Shown: piece by piece, positions 30,750 to 42,408 of the stretch
Position numbering within the stretch: the stretch's first letter is position 1
Layout: each line of letters begins with the position of its first letter
NCBI RefSeq assembly: GCF_009755355.1
Contig: NZ_WQLB01000007.1
Coordinates: 99,927-163,926, forward strand
Direction: 5' to 3'
Source: Deinococcus arboris
GTDB taxonomy: Bacteria; Deinococcota; Deinococci; Deinococcales; Deinococcaceae
DNA length: 64,000 bases
Translations under genes and position numbers: made by a program
Notes under the pieces: generated by a model
What the model saw: the letters and a program-made list of their open reading frames with translations, nothing else
Told to the model about the DNA's origin: nothing
The model's database searches: none

Positions 30750-31469
30750 ATGAGCCAGATTCATGTTCGTGCTGTTCGCGGCGATGTCGCTCCTTATGTG
30801 CTGCTGCCCGGCGACCCTAACCGTGCCCGCCATATCGCCCAGACCTACCTTGAAGATGCGCGGGAATACACCTCCCACCGGCAACTGCTGGGCTTTACAG
30901 GCACTTACCAGGGCGTGCCCGTCAGTGTGCAGACCACTGGCATGGGCTGTCCCAGCGCGGCCATCGTGGCCGAAGAACTGGCGCGGCTGGGCGCCAAAAC
31001 CCTGATTCGGGTGGGCACCCTGGGCGGCGCGACCCCCAGCGTGGCCCCCGGCGACCTGGTGATTGCCACCGCCGCTGTGCCCAACGACGGCACCACGCGG
31101 CAGCTGCTGGGCGGCGCCCCTTACGCCCCAGCCGCCAGCTTTGAGGTCGTTGAGGCGTCGGTCCAGGCCGCCCGCGCGCACGGCGCGCCGCACCACGTGG
31201 GCCTCATCATGACCGAGGACGCCTTTTACGCCAGCACCCCTGAACACGCGCGCCTGTGGGCTGGCCGGGGCGTGCTGGGCTTCGAGATGGAAGCTAGCGC
31301 CATTTTTCTAGTGGCGGCCCAGCGGGGCCTGCGCGCCGCCTGCCTGACCGCCTGCAGCAACGATATTGGCGACCCTCAGCTGGTCCCCGACGACGTGCTG
31401 GCCGCTGGCGTGGACCGCATGGTGCGCGTGGCCCTGGACGCGATTGGGACGCTGGCCGCCAAAGACTGA
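30750..31469 (+). CDS. deoD: Purine-nucleoside phosphorylase, DeoD type
   Basis: A 239-aa nucleoside phosphorylase of the trimeric/hexameric NP-I family. It has VLLPGDPNRARHIAQ (~17-31), the active-site TTGMGCPSAAIVAEEL (~64-79), RVGTLGG (~87-93) and GFEMEASAIF (~176-185). The final CSNDIGD segment (~206-212) carries the Asp used for purine cleavage in DeoD. It splits (deoxy)nucleosides with phosphate for salvage. Uridine phosphorylase is the closest alternative. The ATG at 30750 fits the family start. Confidence 0.9.
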   Translation: MSQIHVRAVRGDVAPYVLLPGDPNRARHIAQTYLEDAREYTSHRQLLGFTGTYQGVPVSVQTTGMGCPSAAIVAEELARLGAKTLIRVGTLGGATPSVAPGDLVIATAAVPNDGTTRQLLGGAPYAPAASFEVVEASVQAARAHGAPHHVGLIMTEDAFYASTPEHARLWAGRGVLGFEMEASAIFLVAAQRGLRAACLTACSNDIGDPQLVPDDVLAAGVDRMVRVALDAIGTLAAKD

Positions 31470-31525
31470 GGCCAGGATTCAAGAAGCGAACTGTTTGCTC
31501 TGGGCAACCCATTTGAAGGTGGAGG

Positions 31526-31554
31526 TGACCGCTGCGGCGCGGTCATCTTTTTTT
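31526..31554 (+). terminator. Terminator of deoD
   Basis: Stem TGACCGC/GCGGTCA followed by TCTTTTTTT. Confidence 0.85.
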
Positions 31555-31624
31555 GTGGGCTCGTGGGGCTGAGACGGCTTGCGTCTGCTGCGTTGCCACA
31601 GCGGGAGGATACGGAGGTGGCAAT

Positions 31625-31700
31625 TTCACGCCTGGAACCTGTTTCTCTCCTTCCCCATTCGGACTGAATCGTCTTGGCAAACGATTTAACCAGAGTCGGT
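31625..31700 (+). repeat. Dispersed repeat, truncated type I copy
   Basis: CAATTTCACGCCTGGAACCTG and the downstream GGACTGAATCG...ACGATTTAACCAGAGTCGGT match the second half of the copy at 44592-44726 with several differences. The left terminal sequence is missing. Confidence 0.6.
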
Positions 31701-31800
31701 GCGAAGGGCCGCCTGTCCTGTGCCCGGTCCCACGCTCGCCCAGGGCTCCGCGCCGCCCTGGTCACGCCGCCGCGCGGCCCCGTGTGGCAGGATGGACGCC

Positions 31801-33646
<1,846 letters not shown>

Positions 33647-33656
33647 GCAAATGCAC

Positions 33657-33699
33657 AAGGAGGCCAGCCCGTGAAAGGTGCTGGCCTCCTTCATTTCAT
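33657..33699 (+). terminator. Strong intrinsic terminator
   Basis: Perfect 12-bp stem AAGGAGGCCAGC/GCTGGCCTCCTT with an 11-nt loop, then a T-rich tail, just after the HD gene. Confidence 0.85.
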
Positions 33700-33709
33700 T
33701 TACCTCTTT

Positions 33710-33850
33710 AGACGGATCCCGTCTGTTCCGTTGACAAACCAGAACGGGTTTGCAAACTCCATGCCCGGAACCCGCTCTGCTCTACAGCTTGACAAGTTGC
33801 TCTGCTCGGATTCAACCGTTGTTGCAAAGGATTGAATCGGAGTCCGTTTT
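33710..33850 (+). repeat. Dispersed MITE-like repeat, type I copy
   Basis: It starts AGACGGATCCCGTCTGTTCCG and ends GATTGAATCGGAGTCCG. Internal blocks match 44592-44726 and the complement of 22937-23056. The last two bases form part of the stop codon of the minus-strand gene at 33849. Confidence 0.8.
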
Positions 33851-34187
33851 ACTTGTCGGTGCCGGGCAGCGGCGTCGCCCGTTCGGGGCCGCCGTCAATG
33901 CCGCCGCTGCGGTGGGTACCTTCGCCGCCCTCGGCGCGGCCTTCCAGGTCGCTGTCGCCGTCGTTGTTGGGCGTGCCCTGGCGGTCTTCAAAGTCGCTGC
34001 CGCCCAGGCGACCATCGTTAAAGCCAGGCTGGTCGTTGGGGTTGGCGCTTTCCGCCATCGTGTCGGCGCGCAGGATGCTCTCGGCGGCCATCTTGTCGTT
34101 GACCAGCTCGCCAGTGGTGCCGTCGTCGCGCACCTCGCCTTCGGGGGCGAAGCCTTGGTCGCGGTCAATATGGTCATCTCGGGTCAT
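33849..34187 (-). CDS. Small acidic, probably disordered protein
   Basis: A 112-aa protein, very rich in Asp, Glu, Gly, Asn and Arg, with few hydrophobic residues; no domain recognised and probably unstructured. The composition recalls hydrophilin-like stress proteins, but no family is claimed. The stop codon (33849-33851) straddles the edge of a dispersed repeat, so the original C-terminus may have been altered by the repeat's insertion. Its coding nature is supported by start position and codon pattern only. Confidence 0.6.
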   Translation of the reverse strand: MTRDDHIDRDQGFAPEGEVRDDGTTGELVNDKMAAESILRADTMAESANPNDQPGFNDGRLGGSDFEDRQGTPNNDGDSDLEGRAEGGEGTHRSGGIDGGPERATPLPGTDK

Positions 34188-34328
34188 GCGCCGAGCCTAC
34201 GCGCCGCCCTCGCGCCCTGGGTGGGGCGGCGCTGAGGACAGCCTTTACCAAGTGTGGGCAGATGCGCCTGACCTCCAGCCCAGGATGTCGCCTCTTCTTT
34301 GCCGGCCTCCGCCTATACTTGACTGTCT

Positions 34329-34799
34329 ATGACCAGAGAACGCATCACCATGACCCAGCGCGGGTATGACAAATTGCTGGAAACCCTGCACTTCCTGAAA
34401 ACCACCAAGCGCGAGGAAATCTCCGAGAACATGGGGCGCGCCATCGCCGACGGCGACCTGCGCGAAAGTGCGGCCTACGACGAAGCCCGCATGCAACAGA
34501 GCGAAAATGAGGCCCGCATTGCCGAGCTGGAAAGCCAGGTCGAGCGCTCCATGATTGTCGAGGAAGACGCTTCGGGCGGCGCCGGGCTGGGCGCGAAGGT
34601 GCGCGTTAAGGACGCCAAGGGCAAGGAACACCAGTTTGAGCTGGTGGGCACCTACGAGGTGGACGTGCTCAAGGGCAAAATCAGCGACGCCAGCCCCATC
34701 GGCAAGGCCCTGAGCGGAAAACGGGCCGGCGAGAAGGTCACGGTGCAGCTGCCCAAAGGCACCGCCGAGTTCGAGATTCTCAGCGTGGATTACGTGTAA
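34329..34799 (+). CDS. greA: Transcription elongation factor GreA
   Basis: A 156-aa GreA: N-terminal coiled coil (~1-75) with the acidic tip GDLRESAAYDEAR (~41-53) that reaches into the RNA polymerase secondary channel to stimulate cleavage of backtracked RNA, then the C-terminal FKBP-like domain (SPIGKALSGKRAGEKV, ~120-135). Normal length. A very strong hairpin follows. Deinococcus-Thermus also have Gfh anti-Gre paralogues, but the intact acidic tip and length fit GreA. Confidence 0.93.
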   Translation: MTRERITMTQRGYDKLLETLHFLKTTKREEISENMGRAIADGDLRESAAYDEARMQQSENEARIAELESQVERSMIVEEDASGGAGLGAKVRVKDAKGKEHQFELVGTYEVDVLKGKISDASPIGKALSGKRAGEKVTVQLPKGTAEFEILSVDYV

Positions 34800-34849
34800 A
34801 GCAGGATTGAGGGAACAGACGGCGCGCTGCGCCCTGTCTCCTTTCAGCA

Positions 34850-34884
34850 CCGCGCCCCGGAGCCATTAAACCTCCGGGGCGCGG
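34850..34884 (+). terminator. Long perfect hairpin downstream of greA
   Basis: A 13-bp perfect stem, CCGCGCCCCGGAG/CTCCGGGGCGCGG, with a 9-nt loop and a weak T-rich tail (TCCTGTTCT). Probably the greA terminator; a smaller hairpin at 34815-34840 precedes it. Confidence 0.65.
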
Positions 34885-34895
34885 TCCTGTTCTGA

Positions 34896-35029
34896 ACGAC
34901 TTCGATTAAATCAAGCGTTCTGCTTAATTCACGCCAATCGGAACGAGAAAGAGAATGTACAAATGGCGCGATCTGGAGGCGCAGGCAGTGCCCTGCTTGG
35001 CTGTGCCGTCATTCAGAGGAAGTCCTCTC
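34896..35029 (-). repeat. Dispersed repeat, degenerate type II copy
   Basis: Order of blocks: CGATTAAATCAAGCGTTCTGCT, GAACGAGAAAGAGAATG, GGCGCGATCTGGAGGCGCAG, TTGGCTGTGCCGTCATT. These parallel the well-preserved copy at 63865-64000 with many substitutions. Confidence 0.6.
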
Positions 35030-35522
35030 AGGTTCTGGGCTTAAGGGCTGGAATCCGTAGTCCGCCCCGGCCGTCCCAGCCCTTGAAGGCATAGAAGCGG
35101 CCGGGTTCGCCCGTTTTCAGGTAGTCACTCAGCGGCTCGCGCATGGGCGGGGCCTCGATTTTTTCCAGGGCCTCGTCGGGGGTGCAAAAGCGCGCCTCCA
35201 CGATAAAACCGTCGGGGTCGGCGGGGTTGAGCAGGCCGTCCCAGGTGGCCTCAAAGGCGACCGCAATGGCGCGCTCGCCCCGGCGCTCATCCTCGATATG
35301 GACGGTGTAGGCCATGTGCTTGATGCCGGTCAGCTTCAGGCCCGTTTCCTCGTAGATCTCGCGGTACAGAGCCTCGGGCAGGGTCTCGCCCGGCTCGACA
35401 ACGCCGCCGGGCAGCGTGTGGCGCACGCGGCCGTGCCCCTGCCAGTCATTGCCGACCAATAGCACGCGCCCAAAGCGGTCGCGCAGAATGCCGGCAGCCA
35501 CCAGCAGGTCACGCCGCCCCAT
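35028..35522 (-). CDS. Nudix hydrolase
   Basis: A 164-aa Nudix protein with a complete box: [10 protein letters not shown]...REIYEETGL (~38-61). The region before it ([21 protein letters not shown]) is the usual first strand pair. Substrate unknown. The start at 35522 overlaps the end of prfA by 14 bases, so it is probably co-transcribed with prfA. It is not close to the tandem pair at 13169-14073. Confidence 0.88.
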   Translation of the reverse strand: MGRRDLLVAAGILRDRFGRVLLVGNDWQGHGRVRHTLPGGVVEPGETLPEALYREIYEETGLKLTGIKHMAYTVHIEDERRGERAIAVAFEATWDGLLNPADPDGFIVEARFCTPDEALEKIEAPPMREPLSDYLKTGEPGRFYAFKGWDGRGGLRIPALKPRT

Positions 35523-36609
35523 GCTGCTCGTCTCCCCCGGCCATCTCCAGCAACTGCTGTTCGCGCTGGGCACGCGCCAGCGCCCCCACCACCGGGGCCA
35601 GCACGCCGGTCATCACGCTGTCCAGGGGGTGGTTCTTGTCCTCGCCTTCGAGGCGGTGGTCAGTCACGCGGTTTTGCGGGTAGTTGTAGGTGCGAATTTT
35701 CTCGCTGCGGTCGCCCGTGCCCACCTGGGCGGCGCGATCCGAGCGTTCCTGCGCTTCACGGGCAGCGCGCTCCCGCTCAGCCAGGCGAGCGGCGAGCACC
35801 TGCAGAGCCTTCTCGCGGTTTTTAATCTGTGAGCGGCCATCCTGACAGACCACCATGATTTCATCCGGGGTGCCGGCGCGGTAGACAGCGCGCACAGCCG
35901 AGTCGGTGGTATTGACGCCCTGCCCGCCCGCGCCCTGCGAGCGGAACACGTCAATCCTCACCTCGGACAGGTCCAGCTGCACCTCACCCTGCTCGGCTTC
36001 GGGCAGCACGGCGACAGTCACCGTACTGGTGTGAATGCGGCCCTGGCTTTCGGTGGCGGGCACACGCTGCACCCGGTGGACGCCGCGCTCCCATTTGAAG
36101 GCGCGGTAAGCCCCGTCGCCCGTAACCTCGGCCACCACCTTGCTGGCCCCGCCCAGGTCGCTCTCGTTGGCGTCCAGCACGTTCAGGCGCAGGCCCAGGC
36201 CTTCGGCGTAGCGGGTGTACAGCCGCAGCAGGTCCATGACAAACAGCCCGGCTTCGGCGCCGCCGGCCCCGGCCCGCAGTTCCAGAATCACGTCTTTAGG
36301 GTCGTCCGGGTCGGTCGGCAGCAGCAGCACCACCAGTTCAGCGTCCAGCTCGGTCAAGCGGGCGCCAAGGGTCTGTACCTCGCCAGCGGCCAGCTCCCGC
36401 ATATCGGGGTCGGTCAGCAGTTCACGGGCGCCGGCCAGATCGCGGTCCACGCTGTCTCGCTCGCGCAGCACGGTGATCAGGGGCAGCAGCTCGCGGTGGC
36501 GGCGGGTCAGGCGGGCGTACTCGCGGGGGTCGGCCAGCGCGGCCGGGTCCCCCAGCGCCCGCTCGACCAGACCAAATTCCGAAGCGAGGGCCGTCAGGCG
36601 CGCGCTCAC
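35509..36609 (-). CDS. prfA: Peptide chain release factor 1
   Basis: A ~366-aa class I release factor that terminates translation at UAA/UAG. The GGQ motif that triggers peptide release is in [15 protein letters not shown]. The stop-codon-reading motif is P-A-T ([14 protein letters not shown]), the PxT form of RF1 rather than the SPF of RF2. The start is uncertain: GTG at 36609 ([13 protein letters not shown]) matches usual RF1 beginnings; an in-frame GTG at 36633 gives 8 more residues. Neither has a clear SD. Confidence 0.93.
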   Translation of the reverse strand: MSARLTALASEFGLVERALGDPAALADPREYARLTRRHRELLPLITVLRERDSVDRDLAGARELLTDPDMRELAAGEVQTLGARLTELDAELVVLLLPTDPDDPKDVILELRAGAGGAEAGLFVMDLLRLYTRYAEGLGLRLNVLDANESDLGGASKVVAEVTGDGAYRAFKWERGVHRVQRVPATESQGRIHTSTVTVAVLPEAEQGEVQLDLSEVRIDVFRSQGAGGQGVNTTDSAVRAVYRAGTPDEIMVVCQDGRSQIKNREKALQVLAARLAERERAAREAQERSDRAAQVGTGDRSEKIRTYNYPQNRVTDHRLEGEDKNHPLDSVMTGVLAPVVGALARAQREQQLLEMAGGDEQHGAA

Positions 36610-36685
36610 GCGCCGGGGGACTGCCCGCCCCACGGCGGACAGCGGAGAATGGGGGTGGTCACAGGAAACATGAACGCAGTCTAGC

Positions 36686-36729
36686 GCCCGCCCTGCAGGC
36701 TGGGCTGACAGGCAGGGCGGGCTTTTTCC
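36686..36729 (+). terminator. Terminator-like hairpin upstream of homoserine dehydrogenase
   Basis: Stem GCCCGCCCTG/CAGGGCGGGC (36686-36695 and 36713-36722) followed by TTTTT on the + strand. No + strand gene ends before it, so it may be a leader attenuator for the gene at 36822 or stop antisense transcription of prfA. Confidence 0.55.
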
Positions 36730-36821
36730 TTACATTTGCCCAGCCCCCGTTCCGGTTGCCCTGGGCGCTCGCCTAACCCGCCCCAGAAGTGCCTGGCCAG
36801 GGCGGCGCTACAGTCGGGCGC

Positions 36822-37784
36822 ATGAGAACCGTGACAGTCGGCCTGCTGGGCTGCGGGACCGTGGGCCAGGACGTGCTGAACCTGATCGAGCGCCGCTCGG
36901 GTATCTTTGCCGACCTGGGCGTGAAGATTGAAGTGGCGGGCGTGCTGGTGCGCGACGCCGAGAAAGCCCGGAGGATTCCGGCCGGCATCCCCCTGACCAC
37001 CGATCCCAACTTTTTGCAGGAATGCGGCGTGGTCATTGAAGCGATGGGCGGCATCGAGCGGCCTCTGGCCCTGCTGCGGCCCTCCCTGCGCTCCGGGCGC
37101 GCGGTGATTACCGCCAACAAGGCGCTGCTGGCCGAATGCTGGGAAGAACTGCGCGACTACGCCCTGGACGGCAAACTGTACTACGAGGCGTCCGTGATGG
37201 CCGGCACCCCGGTCATTGGCCCCATGAGCACCGTGCTGCGCGCCAGCACCTTTACGCGGCTTCAGGCCGTGCTGAACGGCACCTGCCTGTACATCCTGAC
37301 CCAGATGGAGGGCGGCAAGTCCTACGAGGCGGCGCTGGCCGAGGCGCAGGCGCTGGGCTACGCTGAGGACCCGCCGACCCTGGACGTGGGCGGCTTTGAC
37401 ACCGCCCACAAACTGACGGTCCTGGCCCGCTTCTGTGCCGACGGCAACTTCAAGTACAGCAGTGTAGAGGTGCAGGGCATTGAGGGCGTGACGCTGGCCG
37501 ACGTGCAGGCCGCTCGCGCGCGCGGCGAACGCATCAAGCTGGTCGCCGAGCTGGACCGGGTGAACGGCGAGTGGCGGGGCCGCGTCTCGCCCCAGAGTCT
37601 GCCCGACACGCATCCGTTGTGTAATGCCGGCGCCAGCCGCAACGCGATGGTCTATGAGGGCGAGGAATGCGGCACCCTGATTTTCGCGGGCGGCGGCGCG
37701 GGCGGCATGGTGACCGCCAGCGCGATGGTGGGCGACCTGCTGGACTGGGTGATTGGGTTTCCGGGGCACGTTCCGCTGCACTGA
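36822..37784 (+). CDS. hom: Homoserine dehydrogenase
   Basis: A 320-aa enzyme reducing aspartate semialdehyde to homoserine for threonine and methionine. It has an NAD(P)-binding [12 protein letters not shown] (~8-19), the catalytic-domain [10 protein letters not shown] (~101-110) and the substrate region [13 protein letters not shown] and [20 protein letters not shown] (~184-203, with the conserved D/K residues). It lacks the C-terminal ACT domain (usual length ~430), so threonine feedback at that domain is absent; short forms occur in Thermus/Deinococcus. Family certain. Confidence 0.93.
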   Translation: MRTVTVGLLGCGTVGQDVLNLIERRSGIFADLGVKIEVAGVLVRDAEKARRIPAGIPLTTDPNFLQECGVVIEAMGGIERPLALLRPSLRSGRAVITANKALLAECWEELRDYALDGKLYYEASVMAGTPVIGPMSTVLRASTFTRLQAVLNGTCLYILTQMEGGKSYEAALAEAQALGYAEDPPTLDVGGFDTAHKLTVLARFCADGNFKYSSVEVQGIEGVTLADVQAARARGERIKLVAELDRVNGEWRGRVSPQSLPDTHPLCNAGASRNAMVYEGEECGTLIFAGGGAGGMVTASAMVGDLLDWVIGFPGHVPLH

Positions 37785-37863
37785 GGGGCAGTGGGGAGTG
37801 GGCAGTAGGAAGTGGAAAAAGAGAGCGGAGGCTGAGGCAACCGCCCAGTCCCCCACTGCCCAC

Positions 37864-37870
<7 letters not shown>
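37785..37870. repeat. G-rich inverted repeat between convergent genes
   Basis: GGGGCAGTGGGGAGTGGGCAGT at the left is mirrored by CCAGTCCCCCACTGCCCACTT at the right. The right arm reaches the end of the convergent SIS gene. No T tracts. It may fold into a terminator-like structure; similar G-rich repeats occur at 51007-51078. Confidence 0.55.
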
Positions 37871-38859
<989 letters not shown>

Positions 38860-39011
38860 GGCCACAGGGTAACTTGCCCTGGCCCCAGGCGCACCGCGCG
38901 GCGCCGAAAAACCCGCCGCCAGACGGCCTTCAGTGCCTTCACCTCCACTTAACCTTGCGTGCTAGAATCCGGCGCGTGTGTCCTGACATCCCCAGCTGGG
39001 CCAAAGCAGAA

Positions 39012-39045
39012 ACACCCCGCCGCGTGAGGGGCAGGGTGCTGAAGA
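39012..39045 (-). terminator. Probable terminator of tRNA-Arg
   Basis: On the minus strand, CACCC...GGGTG with inner C/G pairs is followed by TTTCTGCTTT, just downstream of the tRNA 3' end. Confidence 0.5.
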
Positions 39046-39046
39046 C

Positions 39047-39132
<86 letters not shown>

Positions 39133-39165
39133 CGGTAACCTAGCACTTCGTATGAAGGAGTTCAA

Positions 39166-41118
39166 GTGAACAAGAAGAAAGTCGTGAACGTCTTTATGGG
39201 CGTTTTGGCCCTGCTGCTGATCGTGGGCATGGCCTATCAGTTCACGCCCAACCTGGGCGACCTGTTTGCCCGCAAAGAGACGGGCACCCCCGCCCTGACC
39301 GTCAACGGCACCCGCGTGACCGTCGAAGAGCTGGAAAACGTGCGGCGCAGCAACCCCATTCTGAGCAGCACCGACACTGGCGTGCTGGGCGACGACTTCA
39401 AGACGTACATCGTGGCCCAGAAAATCGAGCAGGCCCTGGTCACGGGTGCGGTGAAGGACATCAAGGTCAGCCGGGGTGACGTGAACACCAAGGTCACAGA
39501 AGTCCGTGAGCAAAACGACCTGACCGACAACAAGAAGTGGACCGACGCCCTGCAAGGTGCGGGCCTGACCGACGCCACCTACCGCGAGCAGGTGCGCCAG
39601 CAGATTGCCATTGAGCGCAAGGTCGAGGAACTGAAAAAGGCCGTGCCTGCGCCCACCGACGCCGAGCTGCGCGCCTACTACGACCTGAACCCCGAGCGCT
39701 TTCAGACCGACGCCCGCATTCAGGGCCGTCAGATTGTGGTGGCTGACAAGGCCAAGGCCGCTGCCCTGCTGACCCAACTGAAGGGCGGCGCGGACTTTGC
39801 CGAACTGGCGGGCGCAAACAGCACTGAATTTAAGGACCGGGGCGGCGCCCTCGGGCCTGTTGAAAACGGCGTGCCCCGCCCCGTGGCCCAGGTGGCCCTG
39901 CCCAGCGAAGTGGGCGCGGCGGCCTTCGCCCTGACGACGGGCGGCCTGACCGATGTCGTGGAGAGCGGCGGCAAGTTCTACATCGTCAAGGTTGAGAAGT
40001 ACCTGCCCCCCGCGCCGAAGCCCTTTGCCGAGGCCAAGACCGACCTGACGACCGCCGTGCAGGAGCAAAAGCAGAACGCGGCGCTGGAAGCCTGGGTCAC
40101 GGCCCTGAAAAAAGACGTGAAGGTCGAGTACCAGGACATCAACTGGAAAGTCGAGAATCCCACCGTCGCCACCGTGGGCGGCCAGGACATCCCCTACTCG
40201 GAAGTGGTGGGGCAGGTCGTGAGCAACCAGCAGTTTGCGGGCCTCCTCCAGCAGGTGCCCGCCGAACAGGCCGCCGGGCTGGTCAACGGCATCCTCAAGC
40301 CCCAGGTAACGCAGCAGCTCATTCAGAGCTACGCCGCCCCCGCCCTGGCCGAGCGCCTGAAGCTGAACCTCACCGGCACCCGCCAGGAACTGGCCGCCGC
40401 GCTGGCCGCCTACGGCTCGCGCAACGTCAAGGCCAGCGACGCCGACATTGCCGCCTTCTACGCTCAGAACAAGGCGCAGTTTGAAACGCCCGGCAGCGCC
40501 AGCGTCAATGAAGCCAGCTTTAAGGACCAGGCCAAGGCTGTGGCCTTCCGGGGCAGCTTTGCGGGCGGCAACTTTACGGCCGCCGCCACCAAAGCCGGCG
40601 GCACCGTCAGCGAGCGCGGCAGCGTGACGGCCGGCAGCGGCACCCTCAGCGAGGAACTGAACGCCGCCGTCTTTACCGCCAAGACCCTGAAGGACGCAGG
40701 CGAGGGCAGCCTGACCGACGTGGTGAAGGTGGGCGAGCGCTTCTCGGTGCTGTACGTCGCCGACCTGAAGCCGGCCACCACCCAGCCGCTAAGCGCCGTG
40801 CGCGGCCAGATTGAAACCCAGGTGCTGGCCCAGAAGAAGAGTGAAGCCGGGCAGAAGTTCGTGGACGCCCAGGTGGCCACCCTGAAGCCCAAGGACAACC
40901 TCAAGACCGTGCTGGCCGCCCAGGAGAAGCGCGTGGCGGCCCAGACGCCCAAGACCCCCGCCAAGGAAGAGGGCGCTGAGAACGGCACCGGCAGCACGGG
41001 GGGCACCACCCCTGCGGAAGGCGGCGCCCCCGCAGAGGGCACCGAAGGCACCCCGGCCACGCCTGCCACAGAAGGCGCCGAAGGCACCACCGACCCGGCC
41101 ACCCCCGCCGAACGCTAA
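39166..41118 (+). CDS. PpiC/SurA-like peptidyl-prolyl isomerase, membrane-anchored
   Basis: A 650-aa envelope folding factor. An N-terminal transmembrane anchor (~5-27) is followed by a SurA/PrsA-type N-domain (TVNGTRVTVEELE, ~45-57) and a parvulin domain (~175-280: IQGRQIVVADKAKAAALLTQL, DRGGALGPV, VVESGGKFYIVKVEKY). A second SurA-like module (~325-555) repeats the pattern (TVGGQDIPYSEVV, GERFSVLYVADLKP). The tail (~585-650) is low-complexity Thr/Ala/Glu/Gly/Pro. It is expected to assist folding of exported proteins. GTG start with GAAGGAG 6 bases upstream. Confidence 0.87.
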   Translation: MNKKKVVNVFMGVLALLLIVGMAYQFTPNLGDLFARKETGTPALTVNGTRVTVEELENVRRSNPILSSTDTGVLGDDFKTYIVAQKIEQALVTGAVKDIKVSRGDVNTKVTEVREQNDLTDNKKWTDALQGAGLTDATYREQVRQQIAIERKVEELKKAVPAPTDAELRAYYDLNPERFQTDARIQGRQIVVADKAKAAALLTQLKGGADFAELAGANSTEFKDRGGALGPVENGVPRPVAQVALPSEVGAAAFALTTGGLTDVVESGGKFYIVKVEKYLPPAPKPFAEAKTDLTTAVQEQKQNAALEAWVTALKKDVKVEYQDINWKVENPTVATVGGQDIPYSEVVGQVVSNQQFAGLLQQVPAEQAAGLVNGILKPQVTQQLIQSYAAPALAERLKLNLTGTRQELAAALAAYGSRNVKASDADIAAFYAQNKAQFETPGSASVNEASFKDQAKAVAFRGSFAGGNFTAAATKAGGTVSERGSVTAGSGTLSEELNAAVFTAKTLKDAGEGSLTDVVKVGERFSVLYVADLKPATTQPLSAVRGQIETQVLAQKKSEAGQKFVDAQVATLKPKDNLKTVLAAQEKRVAAQTPKTPAKEEGAENGTGSTGGTTPAEGGAPAEGTEGTPATPATEGAEGTTDPATPAER

Positions 41119-41134
41119 AGCCTGACCTGTTCAG

Positions 41135-41163
41135 CCGCCCTGCCTCGTGCGGGGCGGTTTTCT
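41135..41163 (+). terminator. Intrinsic terminator
   Basis: Stem CCGCCC/GGGCGG (41135-41140 and 41152-41157) with TTTTCTG after it, downstream of the PpiC-like gene. Confidence 0.8.
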
Positions 41164-41271
41164 GTGGCGCCCCTCTGACCGTAGGCTGGTGGCTAGACAA
41201 AGCGCGGTGTCCTCCTGGCCCGTGCTACGGGTGCTGCTCACTCACGGCACAGCCAAGGAAGACACTGTCTG

Positions 41272-41361
41272 CAACGCCATAGCGCAGCAGCCTGTCTATT
41301 CACCTTCTCGCTTCGCCCGGATTTCACCCCGCACACTGCTGGATTCAACCGGCGTCTGTAT
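41272..41361 (+). repeat. Dispersed repeat, 5'-truncated type II copy
   Basis: CATAGCGCAGCAGCCTGTC, CTTCTCGCTTC, GGATTTCACC and CTGCTGGATTCAACCGGCGTCTGTAT follow the order of the second half of 59826-60004. Confidence 0.6.
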
Positions 41362-41404
41362 GAGCAGGCGCCTTTTCGGGCAAATGCTCTAGACTTGGCC
41401 GGTT

Positions 41405-42403
41405 ATGCCGCGTGTCTTTTCAGGAATTCAGCCCACCGGTGAGCCGCACATCGGAAACTATTTCGGGGCCATGCGGAACTACGTCGCCCTGGGCGACCAG
41501 TTCGGCAAGAACTCGATTTACTGCGTGGTGGACCTGCACGCGCCCACCAACCCGGCGGCCTTTGACCCGGCCCTTCTGGCGGCGCGCACCTTCGAGATGG
41601 CGGTGGCCAACTTTGCGGCGGGACTGGACCCCGAGAAGGTCATCTTTTTTGTGCAGTCGCATGTTCCCGAACACACCGAACTGGGCTGGCTCTTTACCCT
41701 GCTGACCCCGGTGGGCGAGCTGGAGCGCATGACCCAGTACAAGGACAAGGCGCAAAAGCTGGAAAGCACCCCGGCGGGGCTCCTGATGTACCCGGTGCTT
41801 CAGGCGGCCGACATCCTGCTCTATAAGGCCGACACCGTGCCCGTGGGCGAGGACCAGGTGCAGCACATCGAGCTGACGCGCGAGATTGCCCGCAAATTTA
41901 ACCACGCCTTCGGCGAGATGTTCCCCGAACCCAAAGCCGTGCTGGCCAAAGACGCCCTGCGGATTCCGGGGGTGGACGGCCAGGGCAAAATGAGCAAAAG
42001 CAAGGGTGAGGCCAGCACCCTGGGCATCCTGGAACCGCTGGAGTCGATCTGGCAGAAGCTGCGCGTGGCCCCCACCGACCCGGCGCGCGTGCGCCGCACC
42101 GACCCCGGCGACCCCGAAAAGTGCCTGGTGGGCGACTACCACAAACTGTTCAGTGACGGCGCCACACTGGCCGAGGTCTACGAGGGCTGCCGCACCGCCG
42201 GGATTGGCTGCGTGGACTGCAAGAAGAAGCTGATGACAGGCATCACCGCCCACCTGACCCCCATTCAGGAGCGCGCCGAGGCGCTGAAGGCCGACCCGGA
42301 CTATGTGCGCGACGCCCTGGTGCAAGGCGCGAAAGAGGCGCGGGCCATTGCCCTGCCGGTCATAGAAGAGGCCCGCAGCAAGGTCGGTTTCCTGCGGCTG
42401 TAA
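41405..42403 (+). CDS. trpS: Tryptophanyl-tRNA synthetase, Fe-S type
   Basis: A 332-aa class I synthetase charging tRNA-Trp. The HIGH-like motif is PTGEPHIGN (~10-18) and the KMSKS motif is GKMSKSKGE (~196-204). The C-terminal half has four Cys spaced C-x21-C-x6-C-x2-C (KCLVGDYH... to GIGCVDCKKK, ~239-271), close to the C-x22-C-x6-C-x2-C set that holds a [4Fe-4S] cluster in Thermotoga TrpRS and contacts the anticodon. Deinococci can have two TrpRS; this one has no N-terminal extension and is likely the housekeeping-type enzyme, but which paralogue it is cannot be settled here. Confidence 0.95.
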   Translation: MPRVFSGIQPTGEPHIGNYFGAMRNYVALGDQFGKNSIYCVVDLHAPTNPAAFDPALLAARTFEMAVANFAAGLDPEKVIFFVQSHVPEHTELGWLFTLLTPVGELERMTQYKDKAQKLESTPAGLLMYPVLQAADILLYKADTVPVGEDQVQHIELTREIARKFNHAFGEMFPEPKAVLAKDALRIPGVDGQGKMSKSKGEASTLGILEPLESIWQKLRVAPTDPARVRRTDPGDPEKCLVGDYHKLFSDGATLAEVYEGCRTAGIGCVDCKKKLMTGITAHLTPIQERAEALKADPDYVRDALVQGAKEARAIALPVIEEARSKVGFLRL

Positions 42404-42408
42404 AGGCA

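Noticed and set aside
35509..36633. Release factor 2 (prfB)
   Set aside because: The codon-reading motif is P-A-T, not SPF, and there is no programmed frameshift site.
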